Notes: a model not told the origin generated them from the sequence alone. A DNA stretch of 64,000 nucleotides from Erysipelotrichaceae bacterium (GCA_015058955.1 SVBJ01000008.1:1-64000), one strand, 5' to 3'; shown: positions 39,807 through 48,618, counted from the stretch's first letter. Numbers and translations: made by a program.

Positions 39807-40709
39807 ATGACTAGTCCTGTTCTGGTAATTTTAGCTGCCGGTTTAGGCAGCAGATACGGCGGTCTGAAACAGATCGACGTCGTAGGTAACAATGGTGAAA
39901 GCATCATCGATTTCTCCATGTTCGATGCCATGAGAGCCGGCTTCAAGAAGGTCGTTCTGATCATCAGACCTGAACACGAAGAACTCTTTGACATCCAGAT
40001 TGCCAACAAGATCAGACCGTTCATGGAAGTTGAATATGCTTTCCAGAGCGTTACTGACTTGCCTGAAGGCTTCAGCTGTCCGGAAGGAAGAACCAAACCT
40101 TGGGGAACTGTCCATGCCCTTCTGGCAACCAGAGGACATGTCAATGAACCATTTGCCATCATCAACGCTGACGACTTCTATGGCCGTGAAGCATTTGAGA
40201 TCATGTACAAGTTCCTGACTGAAAAGGTCGAAGACAACAAGTTCTCAATGGTCGGCTATCAGCTGTCCAATACCCTGACTGAAAACGGCACCGTAACCAG
40301 AGGTGTCTGTGATCTGGAAAACGGCTTCCTCTCCAAGATCGTGGAAACCAAGCAGATCAAGAAGGTCGGCGACGATGCCTATTCTGTAGATGATGAAGGA
40401 AATGAAACTCTGCTTCCTCCTGGATATGTTTCAATGAACTTCTGGGGCTTCACTCCTGGAATCTATGATCTGATGGACGAAAAGTTCGTCAAGTTCCTGG
40501 AAGGAAACGTTGATGTTCCAAAGTCAGAATACGTCATTCCTACTGCCATCGGCGAACTGATCAACGAAGGCAGAATCACTGTCGAAGTTCTGGGAACCGA
40601 TGCTGAATGGTTCGGTGTAACCTATCCTCAGGATAAGGAAAATGTCATCAGAAAGATCGCATCCTATAAGGTTCAGGGCGAATACCCATACGATCTCTGG
40701 AAGAAATAA
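39807..40709 (+). CDS. Sugar-phosphate nucleotidyltransferase
   Basis: A 300-residue GT-A-fold enzyme that joins a sugar or related phosphate to a nucleotide. The N-terminal NTP loop LAAGLGSRYGGLKQID is diagnostic, followed by GTVHALLATRG and the metal-binding INADDFYG near residue 117. The substrate cannot be read from sequence; the RYGGLKQ form is seen in uncharacterised Bacillota proteins rather than in the glucose-1-phosphate UTP (GalU) or dTTP (RmlA) enzymes. GGAGG precedes the ATG. It is a single-gene unit with promoter and terminator. Confidence 0.88.
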   Translation: MTSPVLVILAAGLGSRYGGLKQIDVVGNNGESIIDFSMFDAMRAGFKKVVLIIRPEHEELFDIQIANKIRPFMEVEYAFQSVTDLPEGFSCPEGRTKPWGTVHALLATRGHVNEPFAIINADDFYGREAFEIMYKFLTEKVEDNKFSMVGYQLSNTLTENGTVTRGVCDLENGFLSKIVETKQIKKVGDDAYSVDDEGNETLLPPGYVSMNFWGFTPGIYDLMDEKFVKFLEGNVDVPKSEYVIPTAIGELINEGRITVEVLGTDAEWFGVTYPQDKENVIRKIASYKVQGEYPYDLWKK

Positions 40710-40722
40710 TACAGACCAGTTG

Positions 40723-40744
40723 AAAAGCTCCGCGAGGAGCTTTT
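40723..40744. terminator. Bidirectional terminator
   Basis: AAAAGCTCC, loop GCGA, GGAGCTTTT between the convergent nucleotidyltransferase and aminopeptidase genes. Confidence 0.9.
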
Positions 40745-40754
40745 TTCTTTTGTG

Positions 40755-42059
40755 TTAATCCAGAATAACGATCTTATCGCCATCCAGTACGACAGCACAG
40801 CTGTAGAACCGTTTCAGGGCATTTATCATGTAGTCAACATCCTTGCTGCCTCCTGTTTCAAAGCAGGAATGCATGGCCAGCTGCGGCAGGCCGATGTCAA
40901 CAGCCATGGACGGAATGTTGAAACTGGCAATTGATGCCTGAGTGCCCCCGCCCCTGACATCGGAGCGGTTGGCGAAGAACTGATACGGAGCCTTGCCTCT
41001 TTCGCACATTTCCTTCATGACGGCTTCAGATACGGCATCGGTAACATAGCTCTGAGCAGCATGTCTTTTGATCACGATGCCCCTGTTCATGTAGCAGCGG
41101 TTACCCTGATCGTAGTATTCAGGATGATTCGGATGAACGGCATGAGCATTGTCGGCACTTACCATGAAGGAGTTTGACAGAATGGCTCTGGTCTGTGCAT
41201 CACTGCAGCCAAATGATCCGAAGATTCTGGTAATGACATCCTGCAGGAAGGTTGAGCCCATTCCCTGTCTGGTCCTGCTGCCGACTTCCTCGTTATCGAA
41301 TACGGCAAAAATATTTACGGCTCTGGCAGATCCGGCTTTCTTAAATGCCTGTAAGGATGTGTAGGCACAGGCCAGGTCATCCAGACGCGGAGCACTGATA
41401 AATTCCTGATCCTGACCCCAGACGTAACCAGGTTCACGCAGATACATAAACAGGTCATAGCTGATCACGTCTTTCCTGTCAATTCCCAGTTTTTCCGCAA
41501 TCTTTCCGTTCAGGAAATCAGGTCCCTTTTCCAAGCCAACCAGCGGGATCATGTCAACCTGCGGATTCCATTTGTAACCGTTATTGATTTCGCGATTCTG
41601 ATGAATGGCCACATTAGGAATCATGGCAAGATTTTCATCAAAGTCGATCAGTTTGCTGGTCAGGACACCGTTTTCTCTGACGATCACTCTTCCGGCAGCA
41701 GACAGAGGTCTGTCCAGCCACACCGGTAAAATGGCACCGCCATATACTTCAACGTTCAGCCTGCTGTAGTTAGGATCGGTAAGATCGGCTACCGGCTTGA
41801 TCTTGAAAGTCGGGGAATCGGAATGGGAAGCTACGATGTTGATCGATCTTATCTGCTCCTTTTCCGGAACCTTGAAGGCTATGATACTGGTATTGTTTCT
41901 CTTTACGTAATAGCAGCGGTTTGATTCAACAGTCCAGTCTTCATTTTCAAACAGTTCAGTGAACCCTTCTTCCTGCAGCTGTTTCTCCATTAAGGCAACT
42001 GCATGGAAAACACTGTGACATCCGTTAAGGAACTTTACCATCTTTTCAGCATTACTCAT
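40755..42059 (-). CDS. apeB: M18-family aspartyl-type aminopeptidase
   Basis: Cytoplasmic metallo-aminopeptidase of 434 residues that removes N-terminal, usually acidic, residues from peptides. Zinc-binding parts are visible: ASHSDSPTFKIKP near residue 80, RLDDLACAY, VFDNEEVGSRTRQGMGS with the catalytic glutamate, and the final MHSCFETGGSKDVDYM. The ATG at 42059 follows AAAGGAG. It overlaps the methyltransferase stop by eight bases and is the last gene of a four-gene operon. It could process peptides produced by the surface proteases, which is inference. Confidence 0.94.
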   Translation of the reverse strand: MSNAEKMVKFLNGCHSVFHAVALMEKQLQEEGFTELFENEDWTVESNRCYYVKRNNTSIIAFKVPEKEQIRSINIVASHSDSPTFKIKPVADLTDPNYSRLNVEVYGGAILPVWLDRPLSAAGRVIVRENGVLTSKLIDFDENLAMIPNVAIHQNREINNGYKWNPQVDMIPLVGLEKGPDFLNGKIAEKLGIDRKDVISYDLFMYLREPGYVWGQDQEFISAPRLDDLACAYTSLQAFKKAGSARAVNIFAVFDNEEVGSRTRQGMGSTFLQDVITRIFGSFGCSDAQTRAILSNSFMVSADNAHAVHPNHPEYYDQGNRCYMNRGIVIKRHAAQSYVTDAVSEAVMKEMCERGKAPYQFFANRSDVRGGGTQASIASFNIPSMAVDIGLPQLAMHSCFETGGSKDVDYMINALKRFYSCAVVLDGDKIVILD

Positions 42060-42672
42060 CTGTTTTCTCCTTTCGGGCGGCAACAAGCACGCCATCTCCT
42101 ATCTTAAGATAACTGCACCGGTAATCCGGATTGCTCATCATGTTCTTTACAAATTCATCAAGTTTCTCGACCAGTGGTTTCAGACGGCGAGATCTGATCA
42201 GTTCCGGGTGTTCAATGAAGCCATGGAACCAGACATCATCAATGATGAAATAACCTTTTGACTCAAGATTCTTTTCAAATCTTTCAAACAGCTGCTGATT
42301 GTGAGCCTTGGGGCCATCCAGAAAGATGACATCAAATTTTTCCTCAGTTTCATATTCCCTGGCATTGGTAAGTACCGCTGATATTCTGTCAGACAATCTG
42401 CATCTTTTGATGTTTTCAACTGCCTGATGATATCTTTCCTCATCCTGTTCCAGGGTAAGGATTTTCAGCTGCGGGTTGTGAAAAGCCATCATGATGGAAC
42501 TGTAGCCCACGGCGGTTCCGACTTCCAGCAGTGTTCTTATCTGATGTTTCTGCAGGAATTCACACAGAAACTGCAGTCCCTCATCTTCCATGATGGGTAC
42601 CCTGTCCTGCAAAGCTTTCCGCTTTATTTCCGCAATGGTCTGTTCAACGGTCATGTCTGTATTGTATACCAT
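42052..42672 (-). CDS. O-methyltransferase family protein
   Basis: A 206-residue SAM-dependent methyltransferase of the family-3 type (TrmR/YrrM-like). The SAM-binding motif is LLEVGTAVGYSSIMMAF near residue 57, followed by ILTLEQDEERYHQA and the metal-binding FDVIFLDGPKAHNQQ and FIIDDVWFHG. In Bacillus the related TrmR methylates 5-hydroxyuridine in tRNA; that role is plausible but unproven here. The ATG at 42672 has GAGAGGA before it. Longer in-frame starts run into ybaK and are rejected. Confidence 0.85.
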   Translation of the reverse strand: MVYNTDMTVEQTIAEIKRKALQDRVPIMEDEGLQFLCEFLQKHQIRTLLEVGTAVGYSSIMMAFHNPQLKILTLEQDEERYHQAVENIKRCRLSDRISAVLTNAREYETEEKFDVIFLDGPKAHNQQLFERFEKNLESKGYFIIDDVWFHGFIEHPELIRSRRLKPLVEKLDEFVKNMMSNPDYRCSYLKIGDGVLVAARKEKTDE

Positions 42673-42694
42673 ATCTGCTTTTCCTCTCAAATGT

Positions 42695-43168
42695 TCAGCC
42701 CGTAAGTTCTGCCAGGCTGAAATCAATGGCTTTATGTAATTCATCAAGGGAGATCTCAACCTGAAAGCCGATTTTTCCGGCGGAGAAGATAATGGCATCA
42801 TACAGGATGGCTGATTCATCTATCGTGGTAATGAAAAACTTCTTCATTCCTATCGGCGAACATCCGCCATGAATGTATCCGGTCAAAGGCAGCAGTTCCC
42901 TGCTCTTGATCATTTCAATGCTCTTTTCCCCTACGGCCTTTGCCGCTTTTTTCAGGTTCAGTTCACTGTTTACGGGTATGACAAAGACATAGTGTTCATG
43001 ACTGGCACCTACTGTTACCAGCGTCTTGAACACTCTTCCCGGATCTTCTCCGATCAGTTCAGCCACCTGAGTTCCGCTTAAGGCCGTATCAGCAGGATAT
43101 GTGTGTTCCTTAAACTGTACCTCCAGGGAATCAAGCAGGCGCATGACATTGGTTCTTTCCTTCTTCAT
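42695..43168 (-). CDS. ybaK: Cys-tRNA(Pro) deacylase YbaK/EbsC
   Basis: Hydrolyses Cys-tRNA-Pro mischarged by prolyl-tRNA synthetase, a trans-editing quality-control step. The 157-residue protein spans the whole YbaK domain: VFKTLVTVGASHEHYVFVIP, LKKAAKAVGEKSIEMI with the catalytic-region lysine, and GYIHGGCSPIGMKK. The length and order fit the family. It overlaps the acetyltransferase stop by four bases (ATGA type). Confidence 0.94.
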   Translation of the reverse strand: MKKERTNVMRLLDSLEVQFKEHTYPADTALSGTQVAELIGEDPGRVFKTLVTVGASHEHYVFVIPVNSELNLKKAAKAVGEKSIEMIKSRELLPLTGYIHGGCSPIGMKKFFITTIDESAILYDAIIFSAGKIGFQVEISLDELHKAIDFSLAELTG

Positions 43169-43671
43169 CTTATTTTCACCCTTGTGTAGTATATCTCTTC
43201 ATCTTCATGATCGATCCAGGCCCCGTTAGCCAGCATCACCTTCAGGGAAGCTTCATTATAACGGAAGCAGGACATGTAAACCGTATCCTCCCTGACAATT
43301 TCCCCGGCTTTTTCCAAAGCCAGTTTCAGTCCCATGGATCCATAATGACGGTTGCGGAATTCTCTGATGATACCAAACCCGATATGACCACTTCCCTCTC
43401 TGAGAACCTCGTTAAGATAATGCCTGATCTTGAACAGACCAACAATGGTATCGTCAGCCCACAGGAAGAAATAACTCTGGGGAACATGTCCGGGCTTCAG
43501 ATTGATACCTCGTCCTTCATCCTGCATTCTGGTAATTCCCGTCTGGCAGAACTGCCGGTAGCTCATCAGAGCAAAGCGGTTTTCAAAGCCATTCTCAAAA
43601 AGAGGCATTTTTCTTATTGCCTCATACAGCTTTTCTCTGTCATCGTAACACGGTTCCTTAAGTACGAGCAT
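43165..43671 (-). CDS. GNAT-family N-acetyltransferase
   Basis: A 168-residue acetyltransferase, substrate unknown. GHIGFGIIREFRNRHYGSMG is the acetyl-CoA-binding stretch (Q/R-x-x-G-x-G/A type, here R-N-R-H-Y-G), followed by MSCFRYNEASLKVMLANGA. It is the first gene of the operon with ybaK, the methyltransferase and apeB. GGGAGAAAGGA precedes the ATG. Confidence 0.88.
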   Translation of the reverse strand: MLVLKEPCYDDREKLYEAIRKMPLFENGFENRFALMSYRQFCQTGITRMQDEGRGINLKPGHVPQSYFFLWADDTIVGLFKIRHYLNEVLREGSGHIGFGIIREFRNRHYGSMGLKLALEKAGEIVREDTVYMSCFRYNEASLKVMLANGAWIDHEDEEIYYTRVKIR

Positions 43672-43713
43672 TTCCTTTCTCCCTAATCCATTCTAAACCA
43701 AAACAGAAAAAAG

Positions 43714-43730
43714 CGACAGTCAGTCTGCCG
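43714..43730 (-). terminator. Terminator of the LacI-family regulator gene
   Basis: CGACAG and CTGCCG (one G-U pair) followed by TTTTTTC on the minus strand, about 30 bases after the stop at 43763. Confidence 0.65.
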
Positions 43731-43762
43731 TTTCATCTTTTGTGATCGTAATAACTCATTTT

Positions 43763-44746
43763 TTACTTTATGACGCTCTGGTAATGGATGTACCCTGTTT
43801 CATAAGGCAGGGTAACCTCACGTCCTTTTTCCCCGGATCTTAATCTGACGATCTCATCAATTGCCCGGGCACCCAGCCGGTAGAAATTCTGTCTGACTGT
43901 CAGAACGGAACTGCTGACATAGCCCAGCAGCCTTATGCCGTCAAAACCGGAAATACGGCGTTTGATGCCCAGTCTCTGGCAGGCTTTTCTGACACCTATT
44001 GCCATCAGGTCACTGGCACATACAAACGTATCACAGTCATCTGCATACTTCAGTGCTGCCTCATAGGCTTTAGATTCAGAGAAGTCACACTGAACGACCT
44101 GCAGTCGGAAATCTCTTTCTTTCTGCAGATCCATGATTCCCTGCAGTCGCAGATCAGTTATGTAGCCGTTGGCCTTACCGGACAGATAAACAACACGGTC
44201 GTGATCTCTGATTATCTGATCTGCCACATCATGCTGGGCTTTTCTGTGATCAATGGAAACACTGGAAATGTTATCCCTGACGATAGGTGCATCGATCACG
44301 GCGAAACTGAAGCCCTCATCCTCCATAAGGTCAAGCATTCTCTTATCGTCTTTGTTCAGTCCGAATACCGCAATTGAATCAACGGAAAGAGACTTGAAAA
44401 AGACACGGCTGTCCAGTCCCTTCTGAGCATCCAGAGTTTCATTGTATACCGTTACTGCTCCGATTCTCAGCCGGCGGGCTCTGTCCAGGGCTCCCAGAAC
44501 ATAAAGCATGTTGATCTCGTCAATCTGCTGGAACTTGTCATTAATGTAAAGATAAATGGCAATCTTCCTCGGCCCCTTGCTGGATAAGGTGCTGGCAGCA
44601 CTGTTTGGTATGTAGCCCAGTTCCCTTACCGCTTCCAGAACCTTGTTTCTGGTTGCTTCGGATATGCTGCCATACCCTTTCAGAACCTTCGATACCGTAC
44701 CGGCCGATACTCCTGCCTTAGCAGCTACATCCTTAATACTAGTCAA
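43763..44746 (-). CDS. LacI-family transcription regulator (MalR-like)
   Basis: A 327-residue repressor with a LacI helix-turn-helix at the N-terminus (SIKDVAAKAGVSAGTVSKVL, residues 3-22), the hinge with NSAASTLSS, and a periplasmic-binding-protein-like effector domain. The start codon is TTG at 44746, six bases after AGAGGTGA; no ATG is usable. It lies just downstream of malQ. CG-centred palindromes occur in front of itself (44815-44826) and of malQ (46421-46430), suggesting self-control and control of maltodextrin use. The effector is not known. Confidence 0.88.
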   Translation of the reverse strand: MTSIKDVAAKAGVSAGTVSKVLKGYGSISEATRNKVLEAVRELGYIPNSAASTLSSKGPRKIAIYLYINDKFQQIDEINMLYVLGALDRARRLRIGAVTVYNETLDAQKGLDSRVFFKSLSVDSIAVFGLNKDDKRMLDLMEDEGFSFAVIDAPIVRDNISSVSIDHRKAQHDVADQIIRDHDRVVYLSGKANGYITDLRLQGIMDLQKERDFRLQVVQCDFSESKAYEAALKYADDCDTFVCASDLMAIGVRKACQRLGIKRRISGFDGIRLLGYVSSSVLTVRQNFYRLGARAIDEIVRLRSGEKGREVTLPYETGYIHYQSVIK

Positions 44747-44814
44747 CTAATGTCACCTCTGTTCAAAAAAACTATCAAATACTGAAAAGATCTGCATTAT
44801 TACGTTATTATAAA

Positions 44815-44826
44815 GAAAACGATTTC
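44815..44826. promoter_or_regulatory. Candidate LacI-type operator before the regulator gene
   Basis: GAAAACGATTTC, a near palindrome with a central CG. It lies just downstream of a TTGATT-16-TAGAAT promoter on the minus strand, where a bound repressor would block transcription. Confidence 0.5.
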
Positions 44827-44896
44827 CTTAATATTATTCTATCACTTAGAACAGAATAATCAACCTGTTAACCATATTTATTTGTATAAAAAGAAA

Positions 44897-44925
44897 ATGA
44901 ACAGTACTTTTTATGCACTGTTCAT
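44897..44925 (-). terminator. Terminator of malQ
   Basis: ATGAACAGT and ACTGTTCAT with an 11-base loop and TTTTCTTTTTAT on the minus strand. Confidence 0.87.
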
Positions 44926-44930
44926 GTTAT

Positions 44931-46349
44931 TCAGCGGTTTGCTGCCTTAATCATTTCCTTTATTTTCTTAAGTCTGGTACTTAAGCCACGGAAACCGGTA
45001 ATCTTGTATTCCCAGTTTGGAGAGCCGATCGTGCCCGGCAGATTGATCCTGCGGTAGTCATGGAGAATGTCATTGACTGATAGCACTGCAATTTCACATC
45101 TGGAATCCAGACAGTACTGCAGGAAACGGTCCAGTCCCCTGATCTTTGGATATTTCCTACATATGAAGCGGGATACGGCATATTTTTCCTTAGGCTCCAT
45201 GTCCCTGTACCATTTTCTCAACGACTCATTGTCGTGAGTGCCGATGTAGCAGATCTGATGTTCCCTGGTTTCATCAAAGAAATTGAATTCCTGTACCAGC
45301 ATGCCCATCAGATTGAAGTCATCTCTGAGCTTTCCAACTTCCGGGCGCAGATCGCCAAGGTCCTCGGCAATGATGTTGATGTCAGGATACTTGCGGTAGA
45401 AACGGCGGAAGAAATCATGGCCGTTGTTGACGATCCACTCACCGTTGATGGCTGTTTCTTCGGAACTGTGGATCTTCCAGTATGTATCAAATGCCCTGAA
45501 ATGGTCAATTCTGACAATGTCATAGATCTTCGCTGCATCAGCAATCCTTTCAAACCAGAAATCGTATTTGTTTCTTCTCAGATGATCCCAGTCGTAAAGA
45601 GGATTGCCCCATCTCTGCCCGGTGGCAGAGAAATAATCAGGCGGTACACCGGCGATCCATTCCGGTCGTCCGTCATCATACAGCAGGAAATAATCGCGGT
45701 TGTAGTATACATCATCGGAGTCAATACCCACATAGAAAGGCATGTCTCCCATGATCTCTATGCCCTTCTCATTGGCATATTTCTTAAGGGCATTGAACTG
45801 CCGGTACAGCTGATACTGTACATAGCAGTGGAACCGTATGGTCTCGGCAAACTGTTCCTGCAGCCAGTTTTCGTGAGTTTCAGGATAGTTCTTGAATTCA
45901 TCAGGCCACTCTACCCAGCAGCGGTTATCATTATGTTCCTTGAAGGTAATGAAGACCGCATAATCTCTTACCCATTTCTGAGAAACGAAATCAGCGTAAT
46001 CCAGTGTACCTTTAAACCGTCTGTAGCTTTTCCAGAGATATTCCCTTTTGATCAGCTGAGATGACTGGTAATCAATGGTGTCCGTGCGCTGACTTTCAGG
46101 CAGTTCAGTAAGCAGTCCCTCATCCCTTAACTGCTCAAGCGAAACGTATCTTTCGTCCAGAGCACGGGAAGAATATGCCTGATAAGGTGAGTTTCCATAA
46201 CCTAAAGGATTAAGTGGAAGTATCTGCCACAGTTTGAAACCAGCTTCGGTGATCATGTCCACAAAGCGGTAAGCTTCCTTTCCGAAATCACCTACGCCAT
46301 GAGGTCCCGGCAATGAAGCAACCGGCATCAGAATACCTGCTTTTCTCAT
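44931..46349 (-). CDS. malQ: 4-alpha-glucanotransferase (amylomaltase)
   Basis: Transfers alpha-1,4-glucan chains between maltodextrins in the cytoplasm, releasing glucose. The 472-residue protein belongs to GH77: it starts with GILMPVASLPGPHGVGDFG and has FWLILPLNP-like KLWQILPLNPLGYGNSPYQA, the catalytic nucleophile region IVRIDHFRAF, acid/base IIAEDLG and third Asp in GTHDNES. The ATG at 46349 lies nine bases after GGAG; an in-frame TTG at 46364 overlaps that site. It is a single gene with a good promoter and a CG-centred operator upstream. Confidence 0.96.
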   Translation of the reverse strand: MRKAGILMPVASLPGPHGVGDFGKEAYRFVDMITEAGFKLWQILPLNPLGYGNSPYQAYSSRALDERYVSLEQLRDEGLLTELPESQRTDTIDYQSSQLIKREYLWKSYRRFKGTLDYADFVSQKWVRDYAVFITFKEHNDNRCWVEWPDEFKNYPETHENWLQEQFAETIRFHCYVQYQLYRQFNALKKYANEKGIEIMGDMPFYVGIDSDDVYYNRDYFLLYDDGRPEWIAGVPPDYFSATGQRWGNPLYDWDHLRRNKYDFWFERIADAAKIYDIVRIDHFRAFDTYWKIHSSEETAINGEWIVNNGHDFFRRFYRKYPDINIIAEDLGDLRPEVGKLRDDFNLMGMLVQEFNFFDETREHQICYIGTHDNESLRKWYRDMEPKEKYAVSRFICRKYPKIRGLDRFLQYCLDSRCEIAVLSVNDILHDYRRINLPGTIGSPNWEYKITGFRGLSTRLKKIKEMIKAANR

Positions 46350-46380
46350 TATCATCATCTCCAATTTATCTGTTAACTTT

Positions 46381-46409
46381 ATTGTAAAACAACCCTAAAT
46401 AGATGTAAA
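46381..46409 (-). promoter_or_regulatory. Promoter of malQ
   Basis: Minus-strand TTTACA (46404-46409), a 17-base spacer and TACAAT (46381-46386). Confidence 0.72.
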
Positions 46410-46420
46410 CCGAATTAAGG

Positions 46421-46430
46421 AAAACGTTTT
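46421..46430. promoter_or_regulatory. Candidate LacI-type operator before malQ
   Basis: AAAACGTTTT, a perfect palindrome with a central CG, 12 bases upstream of the malQ -35 box. It matches the core of the site in front of the LacI-family gene. Confidence 0.5.
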
Positions 46431-46439
46431 TTGTGCCAT

Positions 46440-46457
46440 TTGTGAAAAAATTAACAT
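46440..46457. promoter_or_regulatory. Candidate Rex-binding site before fucO
   Basis: TTGTGAAAAAATTAACAT compares with the Rex consensus TTGTGAA-N4-TTCACAA: the left half is exact and the right half matches five of seven. Rex controls NADH-dependent fermentation dehydrogenases in Bacillota. Confidence 0.4.
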
Positions 46458-46480
46458 TATTATCATAGAGAATCATTTCA

Positions 46481-46494
46481 ATGGTTTAGACCAT
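46481..46494. promoter_or_regulatory. Inverted repeat upstream of fucO
   Basis: ATGGT, loop TTAG, ACCAT, close to the expected -35 region of the dehydrogenase gene (a TAAAAT lies at about 46505). Regulator unknown. Confidence 0.3.
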
Positions 46495-46545
46495 ATCTTT
46501 TAGATTAAAATATAAGAGTAAAAAGTGTCATTAAAAGGAGGAAAT

Positions 46546-47697
46546 ATGGCAAACAGATTTGTCTTGAATGAAACTTCATACCATGGCGCAGGTGCCATTA
46601 AGGAAATCGTAACTGAATTTAAGAACCGCGGTTTCAAGAAAGCATTTGTCGCTTCTGACCCTGGCTTACTGCAGTTCGGCATTACTGCCAAGGTAACTGA
46701 TCTGCTTGATGCAGCCAAGATCCCTTATGAGATCTACTCAAACATTCAGCCTAACCCTACCATTGAAAACGTTCAGACCGGCGTTGAGGCTTTCAAAAAG
46801 TCCGGTGCTGATATGATCATCGCCATCGGCGGCGGATCATCAATGGATACTTCCAAGGCCATCGGTATCATCAACACCAACCCTGAGTTCGCTGATGTAC
46901 GTTCTCTGGAAGGCGTTGCTCCTACCAAGAAGCCTTGCACTCCGATCTTCGCCGTACCTACTACTGCCGGTACCGCTGCTGAAGTAACGATCAACTATGT
47001 CATCACTGACCCGGAAAACAAGAGAAAGTTCGTCTGTGTCGACGTTCATGACATTCCGGTAGTTGCCTTTGTTGACCCGGAAATGATGTCATCAATGCCT
47101 GCCGGCTTAACCGCTGCCACCGGCATGGATGCCCTCACCCACGCAATTGAAGGTTATATCACCGGCGGTGCCTGGGCACTGTCAGACATGTTCCACATCA
47201 CAGCCATTCGCATGATCGCCAAGAACTTAAGAGGCGCTGTCAGGAATGAGCCAGCCGGCAGAGAAGCCATGGCTTTAGCTCAGTATGTCGCCGGCATGGG
47301 ATTCTCCAACGTCGGTCTGGGTGTTGACCACTCAATGGCTCATACCTTAAGTGCCTACTACAACATGCCTCACGGCAAGGCCTGCGCCACATTGCTGCCA
47401 ACTGTTATGGCTTACAATGCTCCTGTAACAGGCGAAAAGTACAGAGACATCGCAGATGCCTTCGGTGTTGAAGGAGCCTATACAATGCCTCTGGAAGAAG
47501 CCAGAGCTGCAGCCGTAGCCGCCGTAAAGAAACTCGGTGAAGATGTCGGCATTGAAATGTCATTGAAGAATGTCGTTCCAATGGAAGACGTAGATGCCCT
47601 TTCCGCTGACGCCTTAAAGGATGCCTGCACACCGGGTAACCCAAGACCTGTCACTGTTGAAGACATTAAGGAAATGTTCCTGTCATTAATGAAATAA
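46546..47697 (+). CDS. fucO: Iron-containing alcohol dehydrogenase, lactaldehyde reductase type
   Basis: Reduces lactaldehyde to 1,2-propanediol with NADH (fucose/rhamnose fermentation), or a related aldehyde. The 383-residue group III dehydrogenase resembles E. coli FucO along its length: MANRFVLNETSYHGAGAI, GGGSSMDTSKAIG, NPEFADVRSLEG, TAGTAAEVTINYVITD. The metal ligands are visible in MDALTHAIEGYI, DHSMAHTL and NMPHGKA. The ATG at 46546 follows AAAAGGAGG; an in-frame GTG upstream is rejected. No fucose or rhamnose genes are nearby. A Rex-like site upstream suggests control by NADH/NAD. Confidence 0.92.
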   Translation: MANRFVLNETSYHGAGAIKEIVTEFKNRGFKKAFVASDPGLLQFGITAKVTDLLDAAKIPYEIYSNIQPNPTIENVQTGVEAFKKSGADMIIAIGGGSSMDTSKAIGIINTNPEFADVRSLEGVAPTKKPCTPIFAVPTTAGTAAEVTINYVITDPENKRKFVCVDVHDIPVVAFVDPEMMSSMPAGLTAATGMDALTHAIEGYITGGAWALSDMFHITAIRMIAKNLRGAVRNEPAGREAMALAQYVAGMGFSNVGLGVDHSMAHTLSAYYNMPHGKACATLLPTVMAYNAPVTGEKYRDIADAFGVEGAYTMPLEEARAAAVAAVKKLGEDVGIEMSLKNVVPMEDVDALSADALKDACTPGNPRPVTVEDIKEMFLSLMK

Positions 47698-47706
47698 GGC
47701 AGAATG

Positions 47707-47732
47707 AAGGCCGGGGATCCCCGGTCTTTTTT
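47707..47732. terminator. Terminator between fucO and the esterase
   Basis: CCGGGG and CCCCGG (47711-47724) in a longer stem, followed by TCTTTTTTA on the plus strand; the convergent gene ends at 47737. Confidence 0.87.
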
Positions 47733-47736
47733 ATGC

Positions 47737-48618
47737 TTACTTCATGTACTTTCTGAAGAATTCACATTCCTCATCATTGCACAGCGCTGCATCGGCAGTC
47801 TTTATGTTGCAGTGGAATACATGGCCCAGCCTGTTATTTTGATCGCCATAGAATCTGAAGGTAAACGGCACATCATTTCTGATCAGATCAGGGATCAGTT
47901 TTTCCGGCTGATCCTTCAGCATGTCCCCTACTGAGGTCATTATGAAGCAAGGCGGGAAATCAGGGGTGACATTGCCCACACAGTCAAGCTTGTTAAGATC
48001 TTTTCCACTCCAGTCTGCCGGTAATACCTCTCCCATCAATGAGTTAGAGAGACTCTCAGTCTCTTTCGGATCGCCCCGGTAACGGCCGCAGTTAAGTCCG
48101 ATGGCATTGAAACGGAACTTCTTCGGCAGTTTCAGGCCATATTCTTCCGCAAACTTCGGATTGGTCAGTATGGCACTGTATACTGAAAGTATCTGTCCGC
48201 CGGCGGAATCGCCGACCGCGAAGACATTGTTGAGATCAAAGCCGTATTCTTCATCATGCTTCAGGACCCACTTAACGACCTTATTGGTGTCTTCCACACA
48301 GGCCGGATAATGGTATTCCGGAGCCAGACGGTAAGTAAAGTTGACTACTGCAAAGCCTCTCTGAGCCAGATTCATGCAGTAGAACTGATATACTTCCTTG
48401 CTACCATACACCCAGCCCCCACCATGCACGCTGATTATGACCGGCAGTTTTCCTTCAACCCCTTTCGGTCTGTAGACATCCAGAATCTGCCACTTGCGGC
48501 TTCTCCCGTAAACAATATCATCATAACGCACTACATTTTCAGGAGTAGTTAATCCGGCATCTCTCTTCCGGTCCCCTTCGCCAAATCTCTTTCTGATCAT
48601 CTTACTGATTGCTGACAT
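47737..48618 (-). CDS. Alpha/beta-hydrolase fold esterase
   Basis: Predicted cytoplasmic carboxylesterase of 293 residues, HSL/BD-FAE type. The oxyanion-hole motif SVHGGGWVYGSK lies near residue 65 and the nucleophile elbow GDSAGGQ near residue 148. An aspartate in the SVGDMLKDQ region and a His in GHVFH near the C-terminus complete a likely triad. There is no signal peptide. AAAGGAAG precedes the ATG. It is a single gene, divergent from the ROK kinase. Natural substrate unknown. Confidence 0.9.
   Translation of the reverse strand: MSAISKMIRKRFGEGDRKRDAGLTTPENVVRYDDIVYGRSRKWQILDVYRPKGVEGKLPVIISVHGGGWVYGSKEVYQFYCMNLAQRGFAVVNFTYRLAPEYHYPACVEDTNKVVKWVLKHDEEYGFDLNNVFAVGDSAGGQILSVYSAILTNPKFAEEYGLKLPKKFRFNAIGLNCGRYRGDPKETESLSNSLMGEVLPADWSGKDLNKLDCVGNVTPDFPPCFIMTSVGDMLKDQPEKLIPDLIRNDVPFTFRFYGDQNNRLGHVFHCNIKTADAALCNDEECEFFRKYMK

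Noticed and set aside
42695-42819. Longer methyltransferase starting inside ybaK
   Set aside because: The extra N-terminus matches the reverse reading of ybaK's coding end and no ribosome site is present; the ATG at 42672 has one.
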